The notes under the pieces: model-generated
What the model was told of the DNA's origin: nothing
The model's input: only the letters and a program-made list of their open reading frames with translations
The model's database searches: none
Made by a program: the position numbers and the translations under genes
Source of the DNA: Phyto melanocephala
Taxonomy: Eukaryota; Arthropoda; Insecta; Diptera; Rhinophoridae
DNA length: 64,000 nucleotides
Assembly: GCA_941918925.1 (NCBI GenBank)
Contig: OW799234.1
Coordinates: forward strand, 66,307,543 to 66,371,542
Reading direction: 5' to 3'
Shown: piece after piece, positions 1-11,700 of the stretch
How the letters are laid out: the number at the start of each line of letters is the position of its first letter
Position numbering within the stretch: position 1 is the first letter of the stretch

Positions 1-1820
1 ATTGGAAAAGGTCTGAGTTCAGTAATATCAATGCTTGATTACTACCTACGAGAAGTGCATTCAACTAAAAAATTTAGTAGGGGAAAAAATGAAAATAAAT
101 AAATTTTACCGTTAGGTCCCTTTTCTATTTGAGCTTAGAATCGTCGACTTCACTTTTATAAAACGTGCATATCTCTGGGAGGGAACACTTTTGGGGCATG
201 GGATCGGTCTCATTCGATGCTCAGATATTGTCCACATCAAAAATAAAAAAAAAAAGTGAAAATTGTTTTTTTTACCCTTAGGTCCCTTTCTCTATGCGCT
301 GTCACATATGCACTTTAAGAATCACTGTGATACAACTGCGGGTAAATATGTATGTAGTATGTGTTAATGCTTACATGTTTGTCGCTGTATTATAAAATTG
401 TTAAAGATAAAATGAGATTACAAGATTAATTGTTGCTTTAGTTGGAATTAGTGTGTACGTGTGTGTACATTTACATTGGTTTTCATTTTTAAGTAGTTGT
501 CGTACGTACCCAAGGACCATTACTCAACTGTAAATGCTTTAGATTTTTGTGCTTGACTTTGCTATTTTCTGCTGTTTATTTTTTTTATGGCCCGTTTCCA
601 ACGAAATGGTCAAATATTTGTGTGAATTTTATTTTCACAATCTCAACTCTCATCTCCACTGTATTAAGTTGGATTGAACAAAATAATAATGCTCATGCAA
701 GGACTAATAATGTTACAAAAACTTTTAGTTATTCCGTTGCATCGAGGAGGTCAGTTGATCTTAACTTCTTAATTTATGGTTTTAATTTAGATTTGATTGA
801 AGATAAATTTAAAATAAATTCGTGTTTTAAATTTAATGATCAAAGATTTTTTTAATTTAAAAATGGTCTTGCTTCATGTACTTGTAAAATGACTAAATTA
901 AGGTAATAAATGGTGTAATAAAGATTCAAATATTTTCAAAGACAGTTTAATATGTACCTCATCTGTTATTTAAATTATTTTAATTTGAGCATTTGAACAG
1001 AATTTAATATATTTCTTTGATTTATTTGAAGGCTTCTGAAGAGACCCTCGCAAGTATAAACTCATGTGTGTATTACTGTTGGTAATATGATGCTGGTATT
1101 AGTAACACTAGATAATGATGCTTCCGCCAGGCAAACATGTACATAGAAAATGTATGTATACCGCTCTGGCAATATTACCAAATAGATTAAATCGACTTTA
1201 TACAAAAAAATTAAATATATAAAATTATTCATGCTTGAATATTTATCTTAACAACCTTAAAAAAAATTCATTTGAAATCCTTAAAAAACATTAAGGCTTT
1301 AAATAGTATCATTTAGAAATTTTATTATAAAAATATTTTTAAAATCCAAATTCTTGTCGCTTAATATTGAATCGTGCATAAGATATCAAATAACATTTAT
1401 TTACACGAAAAAAAAAACATCAAAGAAATGTATGTATTCATCACTTTAAAAGCAATTTTTCCGTCTTGGCCGGTAGAAATATAAAAAGAGGAAGAAGAAA
1501 AAGAGCATCCTTCCGGTTACAATCCTGTTTTTTTTTAAATGTTTAAGTGTAGTACGAGTAAACTCTATCTTAGTGTTGCTGCTTCACTACTTTCTTTATT
1601 GCTTGATGTCCAAATGATGATTATGTTGGTGTTAAAAGTTTTTATTTCTAAAAAATGTGTATCAATATGTTGAATTTGTATATTTAACTAGCTGAAACCG
1701 AATCGCTTTACTGTCTTCAACAAAGTTGTTGCATTACATTCATAAATGTGTGGATGGATTTCAGTTTAATCTGGCACCATTTGTTTGGTATGTAATAATT
1801 GTCCTAAATAGTCTTTTATT
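1..1820. other. AT-rich non-coding DNA
   Basis: No supportable gene. A short imperfect direct repeat around the motif ttaggtccctttyctat occurs near 112-135 and 275-297, each behind a purine/T-rich run, so the first 330 bases probably hold a decayed duplicated repeat. The 102-codon frame at 547-855 has an AT-driven composition and matches no family I know. The rest is A/T runs. Confidence 0.5.
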
Positions 1821-2746
1821 CATGCAAAGAAAAAACGTAATCGAAGAGCAACATACTATGATTGAAGTGTATGATTAGAGTTATCAATATTATGTTTAAT
1901 TATACTCTTCACCTGTGGTGCACCAGGGTACATATAGCTTTGTCATTTCGTTTGTAATTTCTACAATTTTTATTTCCGACCCCATAAAGTATATATTTTC
2001 TGAAAGCTTATGAATAGAGGAGTTGATTAAGCCCTGAACGTCTGTCCGTGTGTTGGTTAAAATCAACTTTTAGAAGCAACTATATGTTTCTCAGATCTGT
2101 GTGTGGTATCAATATTTTGGAAATATCCGGGAATGAATTGCTATTGAAATTCAGCACAATCGCTACATAACTTTCTGAGATATGAGCAAATAAACACGAC
2201 TGCCCCTGTTTTTTCTCATATATTTTTACCACCAAAATTAAAATCTTTCAGCCATAGAATAATTTATAGGTACCTTTGCTACTATTTATAGATATAATAT
2301 GCCTTTAGAGATATTCGTGAAAAATTTTGGATAAAGCGGTCTCTAATCGGTAAAGTTATATACAAGTTATACAAAATGGCGGACAATAAATTTATATATG
2401 GGTAAAATCTTGTATTTTAAAATGTAACTTCCTGAACCTTCAATATGGGTATCAAATGAAAGAGCTTGACCAGTAGAATACAGTAAATTATTGAAAAATG
2501 TAAAATCCAAGATGGCGTCTAAAACTAAATGGCGGAAAAAAATTGTTTAACCCCATCAATATGGGTATCAAATGAAACGGCTTGACTAGTAGAACTTTTG
2601 AAACAATAAAATTCTTCAACAAGAAGAAGACGAGTTAATAACAAATTATAATTACAAAAAAATCATGGGTTGATTGCTTTTTATTTTATGTACTTTTAAA
2701 TATAATGTTATTTTTGTGAAAACATCATACTATTTCTCCATCATAA
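1820..2746. repeat. Decayed copy of the 43.3-kb repeat, split by an E element
   Basis: The pieces 1825-1898 and about 2640-2746 resemble the repeat at 43275-43985: both have caacatac(t/c)atgattga, and later tcatg-g(g/c)ttgattg and gaa(a/g)acatcata. The middle is replaced by an E element (1899 to about 2635), and a second E element begins directly after at 2747. I infer one old AT-rich repeat that took two insertions. The family is not one I can name. Confidence 0.45.
1899..2635 (+). mobile_element. E-family element, hairpin end missing
   Basis: Begins atactcttcacctgtggtg, the same start as the copy at 6511, and continues with the shared blocks (tttgtcattt, gaccccataaagtatatat, gttgattaagccct, ctgagatatgagcaaa). 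Downstream it holds the tract with repeated aagatggcg / aaatggcgg that also occurs near 34560 and 37020-37170. The hairpin end is not visible, so it is 3'-truncated or replaced. Non-coding. Confidence 0.6.
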
Positions 2747-3447
2747 TTATACCCTTCACACAGTGAAAAAGGGTATATATAGGTTTGTCATTCCGTGTGA
2801 AATTTCTACAATTTTCATTTCCGACCCCGTAAAGTATATATTTTCTGAAAGCTTATGAATAGGGGAGTCGATTAAGCTCTGTCCGTCTGTCCGTATGTCC
2901 GTGTGTATGTTGAAATCAACTTTTTGAAGCCCCCCGAAATCGCTTGGACCCGGGTGAGGTATTAAAATATCAGAAATATTCGGAAGTAGATCGGTATTGA
3001 AACATCGGTTCAATAACAACTGAGATATGAGCAAAAACCCACGACTACCTCGATTTTTTTTTTCACTAAAACAACATTATAACACCAACATACATACATA
3101 CAAACGTGTATACTGGTTAGAGAAAACGTGGCATCGAATCCCAGTTGAGCCAAAAAAAATTTTTTTTTTATTTTTTTTAATATATTATTTATATTTTTAT
3201 TATTTTTTATTTTTTTTTTAATTTTTTTTTGTTTTATATTTATTATTTATATTTTAATTATTTTTTTTTTTAATTTTTTTTTTAAATTTATTTTTAAAAA
3301 ATTTTTTTTTTAATTATTTTTTTTTAATTTTTTTTTTAATTTTTTTCATATGAGATGAATGGTGATACAAACAATTGTTATTGCATGACTACACGTTGTG
3401 AAGGGTATATAAGATTCGGCACCGCCGAAAATGGCACTCTTACTTAT
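2747..3447 (+). mobile_element. E-family element, complete-looking
   Basis: Starts ttatacccttcacacagtg and ends gtgaagggtatataagattcggcaccgccgaa followed by actcttactta (described in two pieces: the inverted tip near 3398-3411, then the hairpin near 3412-3430). Subterminal inverted tips plus one hairpin close to the right end is the layout known for non-autonomous Helentrons (HINE/DINE-1-like), which lack a transposase. Contains a T-rich simple tract at about 3157-3350. Short frames inside are low-complexity. Confidence 0.65.
3157..3350. repeat. Poly-T / AT simple tract inside the E element
   Basis: Runs of T broken by short A blocks. Complementary A-rich tracts sit at the same place in the other E copies (32355-32490 and 44480-44850), so this is an expandable internal tract of the family and not coding. 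Confidence 0.8.
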
Positions 3448-5373
3448 TTAGATTCTTCTTAAATTACAATAATTTAGTGTTGACTTTACATTAACATCCT
3501 TTTTTATGCAAGTTGTTATTACAATATTAAAAACGAATTTTAGAGACTGTGGGCTCTGCCGCAAAAACCGTTAATTTGGTATGGGTCATGGATGTCACAT
3601 CCGCACCTATTCTTGGCTTCATAGATTAAAGAAAAATAGAAAAATCGCTCTTGACGTTCTCTGTTTCTAGAAAAATTATAGAAAATTGGGCGTAAAAGTG
3701 GGAGTGGTAAGATTCTGTTTTCATAAAACCCTATGTTGAGTTATAGCAAAGATTTAAAAAAATAATTAGCGAAATCGGTACAGCCGTTCTTAAGTAATAT
3801 GATTACCAACGAACAACATTTGAGTTTTATTCATATAAAAGATATTTTATGTGTTTTTTGTTTAAAATTCAGTTTACTTATGTAAAACCAACATAAAATA
3901 TTTCAGGACAAGAAGCATTTACTAGATAGTGAGTGTGATGGCTTCAAGTTCATATCCTAATGATATTATTTTTGAGAATTTCTATCGAATTGAAAGTTTT
4001 GTAATAAATTAACTGTACGTCCTTTGATGTGTGTTTGATGAATATATCGTTACCTAAAATGTAACAAACTAAGATTTTTGGAGAAATTGACATTAATCAT
4101 TTTGCCTTACATATACTGTAAAATTATTTTAAAAAAAATTTGAACCCGGTTCGCACTACTGGCCAAAACAATATTTTTATATTCATTTTCATATAAATTC
4201 TGATATCGGTTTTAGTGACAAAAAGCTTATTGTTCTTAGAGAAATTTATTTTACATTCTTTTTAGAGACAATTGAGTTCAGGAAGACAAACAAACAGACA
4301 GACAGACATAATTTCTAAAATGTGATGTATTGCATTTATAGAAATGTGTGGTGTACATTAAGAATTACAGTGCACTCGCGCTAGCGTGAACTAATTAAAA
4401 CCAAAGCAGTTCATGTTAGCGAAATTGTTCAGTTTAGTGTTTGTGATTTTTACAATATTAACTTGTGTTTTACACGCTTGAACGCGAAATTATTTTATTT
4501 TTTGTGTTATTAAAATATAAAACTAAAATTATTATTGATAATTCATTACAAGATCACGAGATTCCTTTTTGCAAACTATCTATAAAGACTGCCTTTGCTT
4601 TTAACTCCAAACATTAAGATTTTTAAACACTCATGGTGACTGATTAACCGCTTCGCATAGACTTCAAATTTCGATGCCACACATACAAAAAAAAGTTAAG
4701 AGGATACACACAAGGGATTCCCTAAATTTTAAAAATCGAAATTAACATATTTCAGTAATGTCTACATGCTTAAAAATCATTTGCAGTGTAAAAAAAAATT
4801 TTCAAGTTATAGAGCTTTCTGAGTTTGTTCATGTTACACAGTAGCCAACGTAAACATAAGTTTGTTTACGTTAGACGGTGTACACATTACCGCAAATGTA
4901 TATATCGAAAATAAAAACCACTTTTCTTGTCTTCTAAATAAGCGTTAACAATTTACTTGTTACAAAGAGAACAAAATTGTTAATATCCAAAAGAATGTTT
5001 TTCGACTTATACTATTTCAATTCATTGCCACTGAAAAGTGTTCTATAAACTACATTTAAAGCATTTCTAAGGCACTTACAAATCAAGTTACCGTCTTTGC
5101 TTTTGTCTTAATATGACTGAATTTCAAGTCATTTAAAATTCTTGTGATTTATGTCAATTTATGTCGCAGAGTATGAACGCGTTAAACGCTTAGTTATAGC
5201 AATTTATATGTGTCAAACTTTGGATTCTGAGTAATTTTTTTAATAACATCTCCATGTACACGCCCTTATATGCTTCACATACACTTCTTACTTAACATAA
5301 ACATTTATTTACTTCTAATGACACTTAAACGCAGCCATGGTCATACATATACACACATACATTTACAAATTAT
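3448..5373. other. AT-rich non-coding DNA with old repeat relics
   Basis: No gene. The stretch 3660-3830 has gggcgtaaaagtgggagtgg and aaatcggtacagccgttctt, wording typical of the X and Helitron repeats elsewhere here, so it is probably an old relic. A cagacagacagaca-type tract sits near 4290-4310. Nothing else recognised. Confidence 0.4.
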
Positions 5374-5727
5374 TTGTTTGAATATTTTTTTATATTTTTT
5401 TTTTTAGGTTTTTTGTGTTTTTCCTGCGTTGTTGACTACAATGAGAAAGAATTTCATATCGAAGTACAGTCAAAGGTTGAAGAAACGAATGCAAGTTTAT
5501 CAGTTTTTTTTTTCGAAAAATATTTATTATATTTCTTATATTTTTATTATATTTGGAATAAGAAGACGAATTTTATGGATATTGCGGAAGCTTTTATGAA
5601 CATACATTGTTGCACCTTAAAAAAAATAAATGATAAATATCTAACTTTTAAACTTAACTTCCGAATTGCATCAAACAAGCTGAGGCTCGTAGCAGAAGAC
5701 CAAATCTTCTCAATCGTTGAACTTTAG
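5374..5727 (+). CDS. Unrecognised 117-codon reading frame
   Basis: Not a gene I recognise and quite possibly chance. The first 22 residues are Phe/Leu-rich because they translate a T-run. The remainder has a mixed composition (a region rich in Glu/Lys/Val, then Ile/Leu). There is no motif, no second exon in view and no related frame elsewhere in the window. A tttttttag just before the mixed part could serve as a splice acceptor, so a terminal exon is a remote possibility. The frame ends two bases before the TIR element that follows. Listed because it is one of the few frames with mixed composition outside recognised elements. Confidence 0.12.
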   Translation: MFEYFFIFFFLGFLCFSCVVDYNEKEFHIEVQSKVEETNASLSVFFFEKYLLYFLYFYYIWNKKTNFMDIAEAFMNIHCCTLKKINDKYLTFKLNFRIASNKLRLVAEDQIFSIVEL

Positions 5728-6324
5728 CCCTACGTTGCCACTAGCAAGTATTTACTTGCAAGTAGTGTATACGTATTACTAATGAAAATCAGGAGAAATG
5801 CCAAAAAAAACACAAAAATTTTTGAGTGGTTACACAGCACAGTGTAAGTTTATTTTTAAAATGTCGTCAACAAATAAACTTCAAACAAATTTAAAACAAA
5901 TAGCGCTGCTTCAATTGGTAATTAAGTGTTGTCAATAGCCACTATTGAACGTTACCTTTAGACATATAACTTTTTAATAGAATTTTTTTTTATTAAAAAT
6001 TAATATTTATATTAAAACTTACATTTTAAATGAATATTATATTTTTCTTAATATTCTTCATATACATATATACACATTTATTCAAAAAATTAGCTGAATT
6101 ATTTACCACAATTGTATGATATATTAGTGAGTTAACAAAAAACTCAGTATTATACAACACTGTTTTTCGGCTTGTCACTTTACTTGCTGTAACTGTAAAA
6201 ATTTTACTTGCTTAAAAATTTCTTCGCAAGCTGAGTCGCAGGTTGCCAAAGTGTAGTTGTTTTAGTCAAAAAGTTTTAGTGTATTGTTTTTTTTTCACTT
6301 GCACTTGCATGTGGCAACGGTGGG
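5728..6324. mobile_element. 597-bp TIR element (MITE-like)
   Basis: The ends are inverted: CCCtacgttgccac at the left and gtggcaacggtGGG at the right. Inside both ends the hexamer acttgc or its complement gcaagt recurs many times (for example 5746-5765 and 6180-6315). Clustered subterminal motifs are a habit of hAT-type DNA transposons. I could not find a convincing target duplication and there is no reading frame, so family assignment is open. Confidence 0.55.
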
Positions 6325-6510
6325 TAAAACAGTCAGGGTATCTCCACAGATAGTCTTAGATGGCAATTTCGGGCTTAAAAAAACCTTTCAAGGTTTGTAA
6401 CTTTTGCAGATATAAACATTTATCCTGGAAATTTTCGATTTAAGCAAAGAGAAGACATGCTTACAGTGTCAGGGAGTATATTTTAGATTTTATGACTCAT
6501 TCATTCTTTT

Positions 6511-7214
6511 TTATACCCTTCACCTGTGGTGCACAAGGGTATATATAGCTTTGTCAATCCGTTTGTACTTTCTACAATTTTCATTTCCGACCCCGTTAAG
6601 TATATATTTTTTGAAAGCCTATGAATAGAGGAGTCGATTAAACCCCTAACCGTCTGCCCGTCTGTCTGTCTGCCCGTCTGTCCGTGTGTTGGTTGAAATC
6701 AACATTTAGAAGCAACTATATGTTCCTCAGATCTGTGTATGGTATCAATCTTTTGGAAATATCCGGGAGAGAAACGCTATTGAAATTCAGCACAATCGCC
6801 CCATAACTTTCTGAGATATGAGCAAAAAACCACGACCACCTCGTTTTTTTAACAATTACAACAACAACGTACATACATATGTATATACTGGTTAGAGTAA
6901 ACATGGCATCAAATCGCAGCTGAGCCAAAAATATTTTTTTTTATTTTATACATGTTTATTTGCTCATATCTCCGAAAGTTATGGGGCGATTGTGCTGAAT
7001 TTTTAATAGCAATTCATTCCCGGATATTTCCAAAAGATTGATTTCAAACACCGATCTGAGGAACATATGGCTGCTTCTAAAAGTTGATTTCAACCAACAC
7101 ACGAACAGACGGTCACGGCTTAATCGACTCCTCAATCAAAAAAAATATATACTTTTTGAACGGAAATGACAAAGCTATATATACCCTTGTGCATCACAGG
7201 TGAAGGGTATATAA
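6511..7214. repeat. Head-to-head palindromic E element
   Basis: The left arm (about 6511-6825) runs ttataccctt... to gagatatgagcaaa. The right arm (about 6953-7214) runs the same sequence backwards on the other strand, from tttgctcatatctc to gtgaagggtatataa. The arms are some 260-310 bases with small indels, around a 125-base T/A-rich centre that includes a tract resembling the E tract tggcatcaaatcgcagctgagcc. Neither end has the attcggc hairpin. It is either a recombination product or a fold-back form of E. Confidence 0.75.
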
Positions 7215-7572
7215 AGTTAGAGATAGACGCAAACTCACATGTACACAAAAGTTTCAATAATTTTTTTCATATTGCCCTTAACAAACGTTGTTCTACGTTA
7301 TCACCGACTAGCATTTAACCCGCTACTTCGTTAGCGCAGTTCTTACTATTTATTGAATACTATTTCAGAATTCTATGTATACAAAATATATAAAAAGAGA
7401 AAAAGTAATTTTGTTCGTCCATAATGTTAGGAGTTAGACCTCGGATCAAAAAACACTACTTTTAAGAATCTATGTTTACAAATGTAAAAATTCAAAGAGT
7501 ACAATAAAAATGCGAAAAGGGTTTTTTGTGTCTCCAATATAATTTTAATTTTCAAATTGAATCAACAATCCT
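7215..7572. other. Left flank of the satellite array
   Basis: Holds the phrase taacccgctacttcgttagc near 7317, similar in kind to tacccgctcccttcttagtg near 9928 right of the array, which suggests both flanks derive from one repeat. From about 7440 a degenerate copy of the 118-bp unit can be seen. No gene. Confidence 0.45.
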
Positions 7573-9210
7573 TTATTTCACTATTTTAGCTTTATAAACG
7601 TAGGAAATACAAAAATTCCCATTAAAATTCAGAAAAGTACCTTTTTGATCGCCCATAACATATTTAGCCTTACCTTGTATCACCAATTTCGAAATTCTTG
7701 CTTCGCAAACGTTAAAAATACAAAAAGTACCATAAAAATTCAAAAAAAGTACCTTTTTCGTCGCCCATAACATTTTTGGTCTCACCTGGAATCAATAGTC
7801 CTTGATTGTACAATCCTACCTTTATAAACGTAGAAAATACCAAAAGTACCACAAAAATTCAAAAAAGTACCTTTTTGGTCGACCATAACATTTTCGGTCT
7901 CACCTTGTATCAATAGCCACTAATTTTAAAATTCTAGCTTCGCAAACGTTGAAAATACAAAAAGTACCATAAAAATTCAAAAAAAAGTACCTTTTTCGTC
8001 GCCCATAACATTTTTGGTCTCACCTGGAATCAATAGTCCTTGATTGTACAATCCTACCTTTATAAACGTAAAAAATACCAAAAGTACCACAAAAATTCAA
8101 AAAAGTACCTTTTTGGTCGACCATAACATTTTCGGTCTCACCTTGTATCAATAGCCACCAATTTTAAAATTCTAGCTTCGCAAACGTTGGAAATACAAAA
8201 AGTACCATAAAAATTCAAAAAAGTACCTTTTTGGTCGCCCATAACATTTTTAGTCTCACCTGGAATCAATAGTCCTTGATTGTACAATCCTACCTTCATA
8301 AACGTTGAAAATACCAAAAGTACCACAAAAATTCAAAAAAGTACCTTTTTGGTCGACCATAACATTTTCGGTCTCACCTTGTATCAATAGCCACAAATTT
8401 TAAAATTCTAGCTTCGCAAACGTTGAAAATACAAAAAGTACCATAAAAATTCAAAAAAGTACCTTTTTCGTCTCCCATAACTTTTTTTGTCTCACCTAGA
8501 ATCAATAGTCCTTGATTGTATAATCCTTTCTTTATAAACGTAGAAAATACAAAAAGTACCATAAAAATTCAAAAAAGTACCATAAAAATTCAAAAAAGTA
8601 CCTTTTTGGTCACCCATAACATTTTTAGTCTCACCTGTAATCAATAGTCCTTGATTGTACAATCCTACCTTTATAAACGTTGAAAATACAAAAAGTACCA
8701 TAAAAATTCAAAAAAGTACCTCTTTGTTCGTCCATAACATTTTTAGTCTCACCTGAAATCAATAGTCCTTGATTGTACAATCCTACCTTCATAAACGTAG
8801 AAAATACCAAAAGTACCACAAAAATTCAAAAAAGTACCTTTTTGGTCGCCCATAACATTTTTAGTCTCACCTGGAATCAATAGTCCTTGATTGTACAATC
8901 CTACCTTCATAAACGTAGAAAAAACCCAAAAGTACCACAAAATTTCAAAAAAGTACCTTTTTGGTCTACCATAACATTTTCGGTCTCACCTTGTATCAAT
9001 AGCCACTAATTTTAAAATTCTAGCTTCGCAAACGTAGAATATATAAAAAGTACCATAAAAATTCCAAAAAGTGCCTTTTTGGTCACCCATAACATTTTTA
9101 GTCTCACCTGGAATCAATAGTCCTTTATTTTACAATTCTACCTTTATAAACGTAGAAAATACAAAAAGTACCATAGAAAAGCGAAAAAGTACATTTTTGG
9201 TCCAAGTTCC
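7573..9210. repeat. 118-bp tandem array with alternating A and B units
   Basis: About 14 tandem units share aaaaagtaccataaaaattc, cctttttggtcgccc, cataacattttt and gtctcacc. The period is 118 bp. Units fall into two types: A has ccttgattgtacaatcctac, B has tttaaaattctagcttcgc. From about 7660 the order is B A B A B A B A A A A B A, so much of the array is a 236-bp dimer. One unit has a 21-bp internal duplication near 8558-8600. The minus strand keeps an open frame through most units, but 118 is not a multiple of three and the frames stop every unit, so I treat it as non-coding satellite DNA. Confidence 0.9.
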
Positions 9211-10355
9211 AAATTCCAAGTTTAAAATGTTCAAATATCTATGTAACAAAATATTTTAATAGACATGATTTAAAGTCAGTAAATCTACTCTTTTTTGCAT
9301 AAAAGTAATTATGTTCGAAAAAGTACCAAACTCTTCCCGATTTTTCCCTTTTCTACCCTGTTATGAATGTGTTTCAATTTTTACTAAATTACATAATTTT
9401 TTATGTCTAGTGAAATCCCAATTAAACATTTTGTGAAATTTTACCGTCTAATTAGGAATTACATACATTTTCCGGAATTTTCCCCTTTTTGGTACCTTTT
9501 TTGTCCCCCGAAAAGTTTCCAAAAATGTCACCTTAATAGTTGTCCATATTCTATTAGGAAATAATAATTGTCAAATTTTGTCCCATTGAATAACATAAGA
9601 AAAGTTTATTTTAAAAAAAGTACCAAAAAAAGGGACAATTTTTACCCCTTATACATATGAATTTGAAAAAAGTGACGAATTCCTATTAATATTTTTTTGC
9701 GGATTACTTAATACAGTTTAAATTTTTTTCCTAGCTTTATGCGTTTGGAAGTTACATAGGGTACCAAAAAAGTACCAAACTATAGTTTTTACCCGTTTTT
9801 TCCCCTTAGGGGTTGAAAATTCCAAAAAAGGCCAGACACCTATCAGCTTATTTTTAGTGCAAATTACAATACTTTTTCAATTTAATTTATATCATTTTTA
9901 GTTTAGCAGATATAAGATTACCGATTTTACCCGCTCCCTTCTTAGTGGAGCTATACATCGAAGGAGGAACCGATTGTCCAAATTTCATGTCTCTAGCTCT
10001 TAGGGTTTGGGCTGTGCGATGATGAATCAGTCAGTCACGTTACTCTTTTATATATATAAATATATCAGTCACCGGTCAAATGACCGTCACTGTTCTTACA
10101 AAGTATGTAAACATTCAAAATCTTCGTTCAAAACAAAATGGTGGATGTATTGTTTAATACTATTAATAAAGGTATTATTTAAAAGGTCTCTACTAATAGA
10201 ATACAGTAAATCATAAGTGAATTTTAAATTCAAAATTGCCTTCACTAGGAAATGTGCAACAACACAAAATATGAAATCTAGGCTTTGCTGCCTCTGGTCA
10301 TATGATGTGAAGGGTATAAGATATTCGGCACGGCCGAATAAAGCACTCTTAGTTG
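9211..10355 (+). mobile_element. Right flank of the array ending in an E-type hairpin tip
   Basis: Between 9290 and 9830 the words aaagtacc, accaaa and tttttcccc recur, as if very diverged unit fragments continue beyond the array. At 9960-10040 there is ccaaatttcatgtctctagc followed by gatgaatcagtcagtca. At 10300-10355 the sequence ends gtgaagggtata, attcggcacggccgaat, gcactctta, the hairpin end of the E family. I infer one or two old elements flanking the satellite. No gene. Confidence 0.45.
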
Positions 10356-11280
10356 TTTTAAATTTTCATTTATTTATTTAAAAGCAATAAATTTAAATTA
10401 AATAAGATTTAATTTTTATTATTATCTTGTGAAACTAAGTGACAAAATGATTATTTTTTTCTCTTTATTTAAATCTCATAAACGATAAATCTTATGCATT
10501 AAATTATTTTAAGTTAAAACACATTTTAATTTATTAAAAATTCCATTGTTATGTGCAATATATCAAAAAGAAAATAAGCTAGAATTTTAAATCTGCAGCA
10601 AATAAAATCATAATAAAAATGTAATTTCTCCTAAATTCGTAGCAGACCACGCAATTACCACAAGACTTCATAAATAAATAGTTAAGAAAACGTTTTCTGT
10701 AAAATAAGCAAAGCTGCCAACAACAACAACAACAAAAATGAATAACAATTCTATGATGTTTTTAATAAACAACCCAAGAAGCCAGACAAAAAAAAACACA
10801 ACAACTACAAATCTAGTAAAACAGTAAAAAAAATTTTAAATCTTATATTCCATATACACGTTCGTACAAATTTAAAATAAGAAACAAAAAAACATAATTC
10901 AAATAAAATATTTCTGTCTCAAGCGAAGCACACCCATGCATTTCCACATTATACGAAAGTAATGAATAGAACGTATAAAAGGACATTAATATGGCTTAAA
11001 ACAAAGCGTGGGATGGAGTAAAACCCCAAAAAAAAAAAAACTAAAAGAGAAAAACAAAAACATTTAAATGTACAAAACCATTTGAGTTGGTTCAGTATAC
11101 TCACAGGAGTTGTTTGTTATTATTTTTATTTTAAGTTTCTGGTGTTTTTACTTGCGACATAATTTCCACTAAAATATATTTCAAACTGCAACACATGTCC
11201 CATAACTGCCACATTTGTTTGCCCTTTAAAGATGTTTCACATCAGAGAACGGCATACGCGTAGATATTGTTGTTTTGTTT
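10356..11280. other. AT-rich non-coding DNA
   Basis: A (caa)n tract at about 10715-10735 and A-runs. I see no gene or clear element. Confidence 0.5.
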
Positions 11281-11700
11281 TCACGAAATTAACGAAATCA
11301 CGCAGTTCAACAAGATCAAACAGTTAAACAAAATGAGCTGTGTACTACAGAACTGTTGAATAAAATTTGCACATTTACAGCAATGTTTTCTGCAGAAAGA
11401 ACTGGGCACAGGTGGGTTCATATTTCCTACAGATCCGATTTGCTGAAACTTGCGCACAATTCTCCCGATTTTGGACACATTTGGTCGATTATGCCAAGCA
11501 AAATAATTGCGAAGTGCGTGAAATACATTTTGACAAGAACACCCTTTTTTTATAAGAGCTTTCAACAATCTTAACGTGCTGCTCAGTTGTGTACCTTTAT
11601 GTGATTGAATTTGTCAAACACTAAAACAAAGAAATGTCAAATTAGGTTGAGCAAAAAACTTTACGTTAAGATTTTTCTCTCAATTGGACCACCTTTATTA
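11281..11700 (-). pseudogene. Mariner-like transposase N-terminal relic (DUF4817 type)
   Basis: The minus-strand frame 11568-11281 reads FHALRNYFAWHNRPNVSKIG then RIVRKFQQIGSV, the helix-turn-helix of DUF4817-class mariner-like transposases, which binds the element's inverted repeats. Only this DNA-binding part remains, with no catalytic DDE region. Sequence continuing to about 11700 (gaaatgtcaaa, then ggaccacctttatt) resembles the 5' end of the related copies inside the X elements at 18045 and 30577, so the relic is a 5' end fragment. The plus-strand frames over it are shadows. Confidence 0.7.

Noticed and set aside
2756..3221. Frames inside the E element (IFFLFFLIYYLYFYY type)
   Set aside because: Translation of a T-rich simple tract.
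3412..3430. Rho-independent terminator at the attcggc hairpins
   Set aside because: The hairpin is at the same place in each E/X copy and belongs to the element end in an animal genome.
7573..8940. A repetitive protein encoded on the minus strand of the array
   Set aside because: The period is not a multiple of three and stops recur each unit, so no long product is possible.
7573..9210. CRISPR-like regular array
   Set aside because: The whole 118-bp unit repeats, with no unique spacers, and the window is eukaryotic. It is a satellite array.
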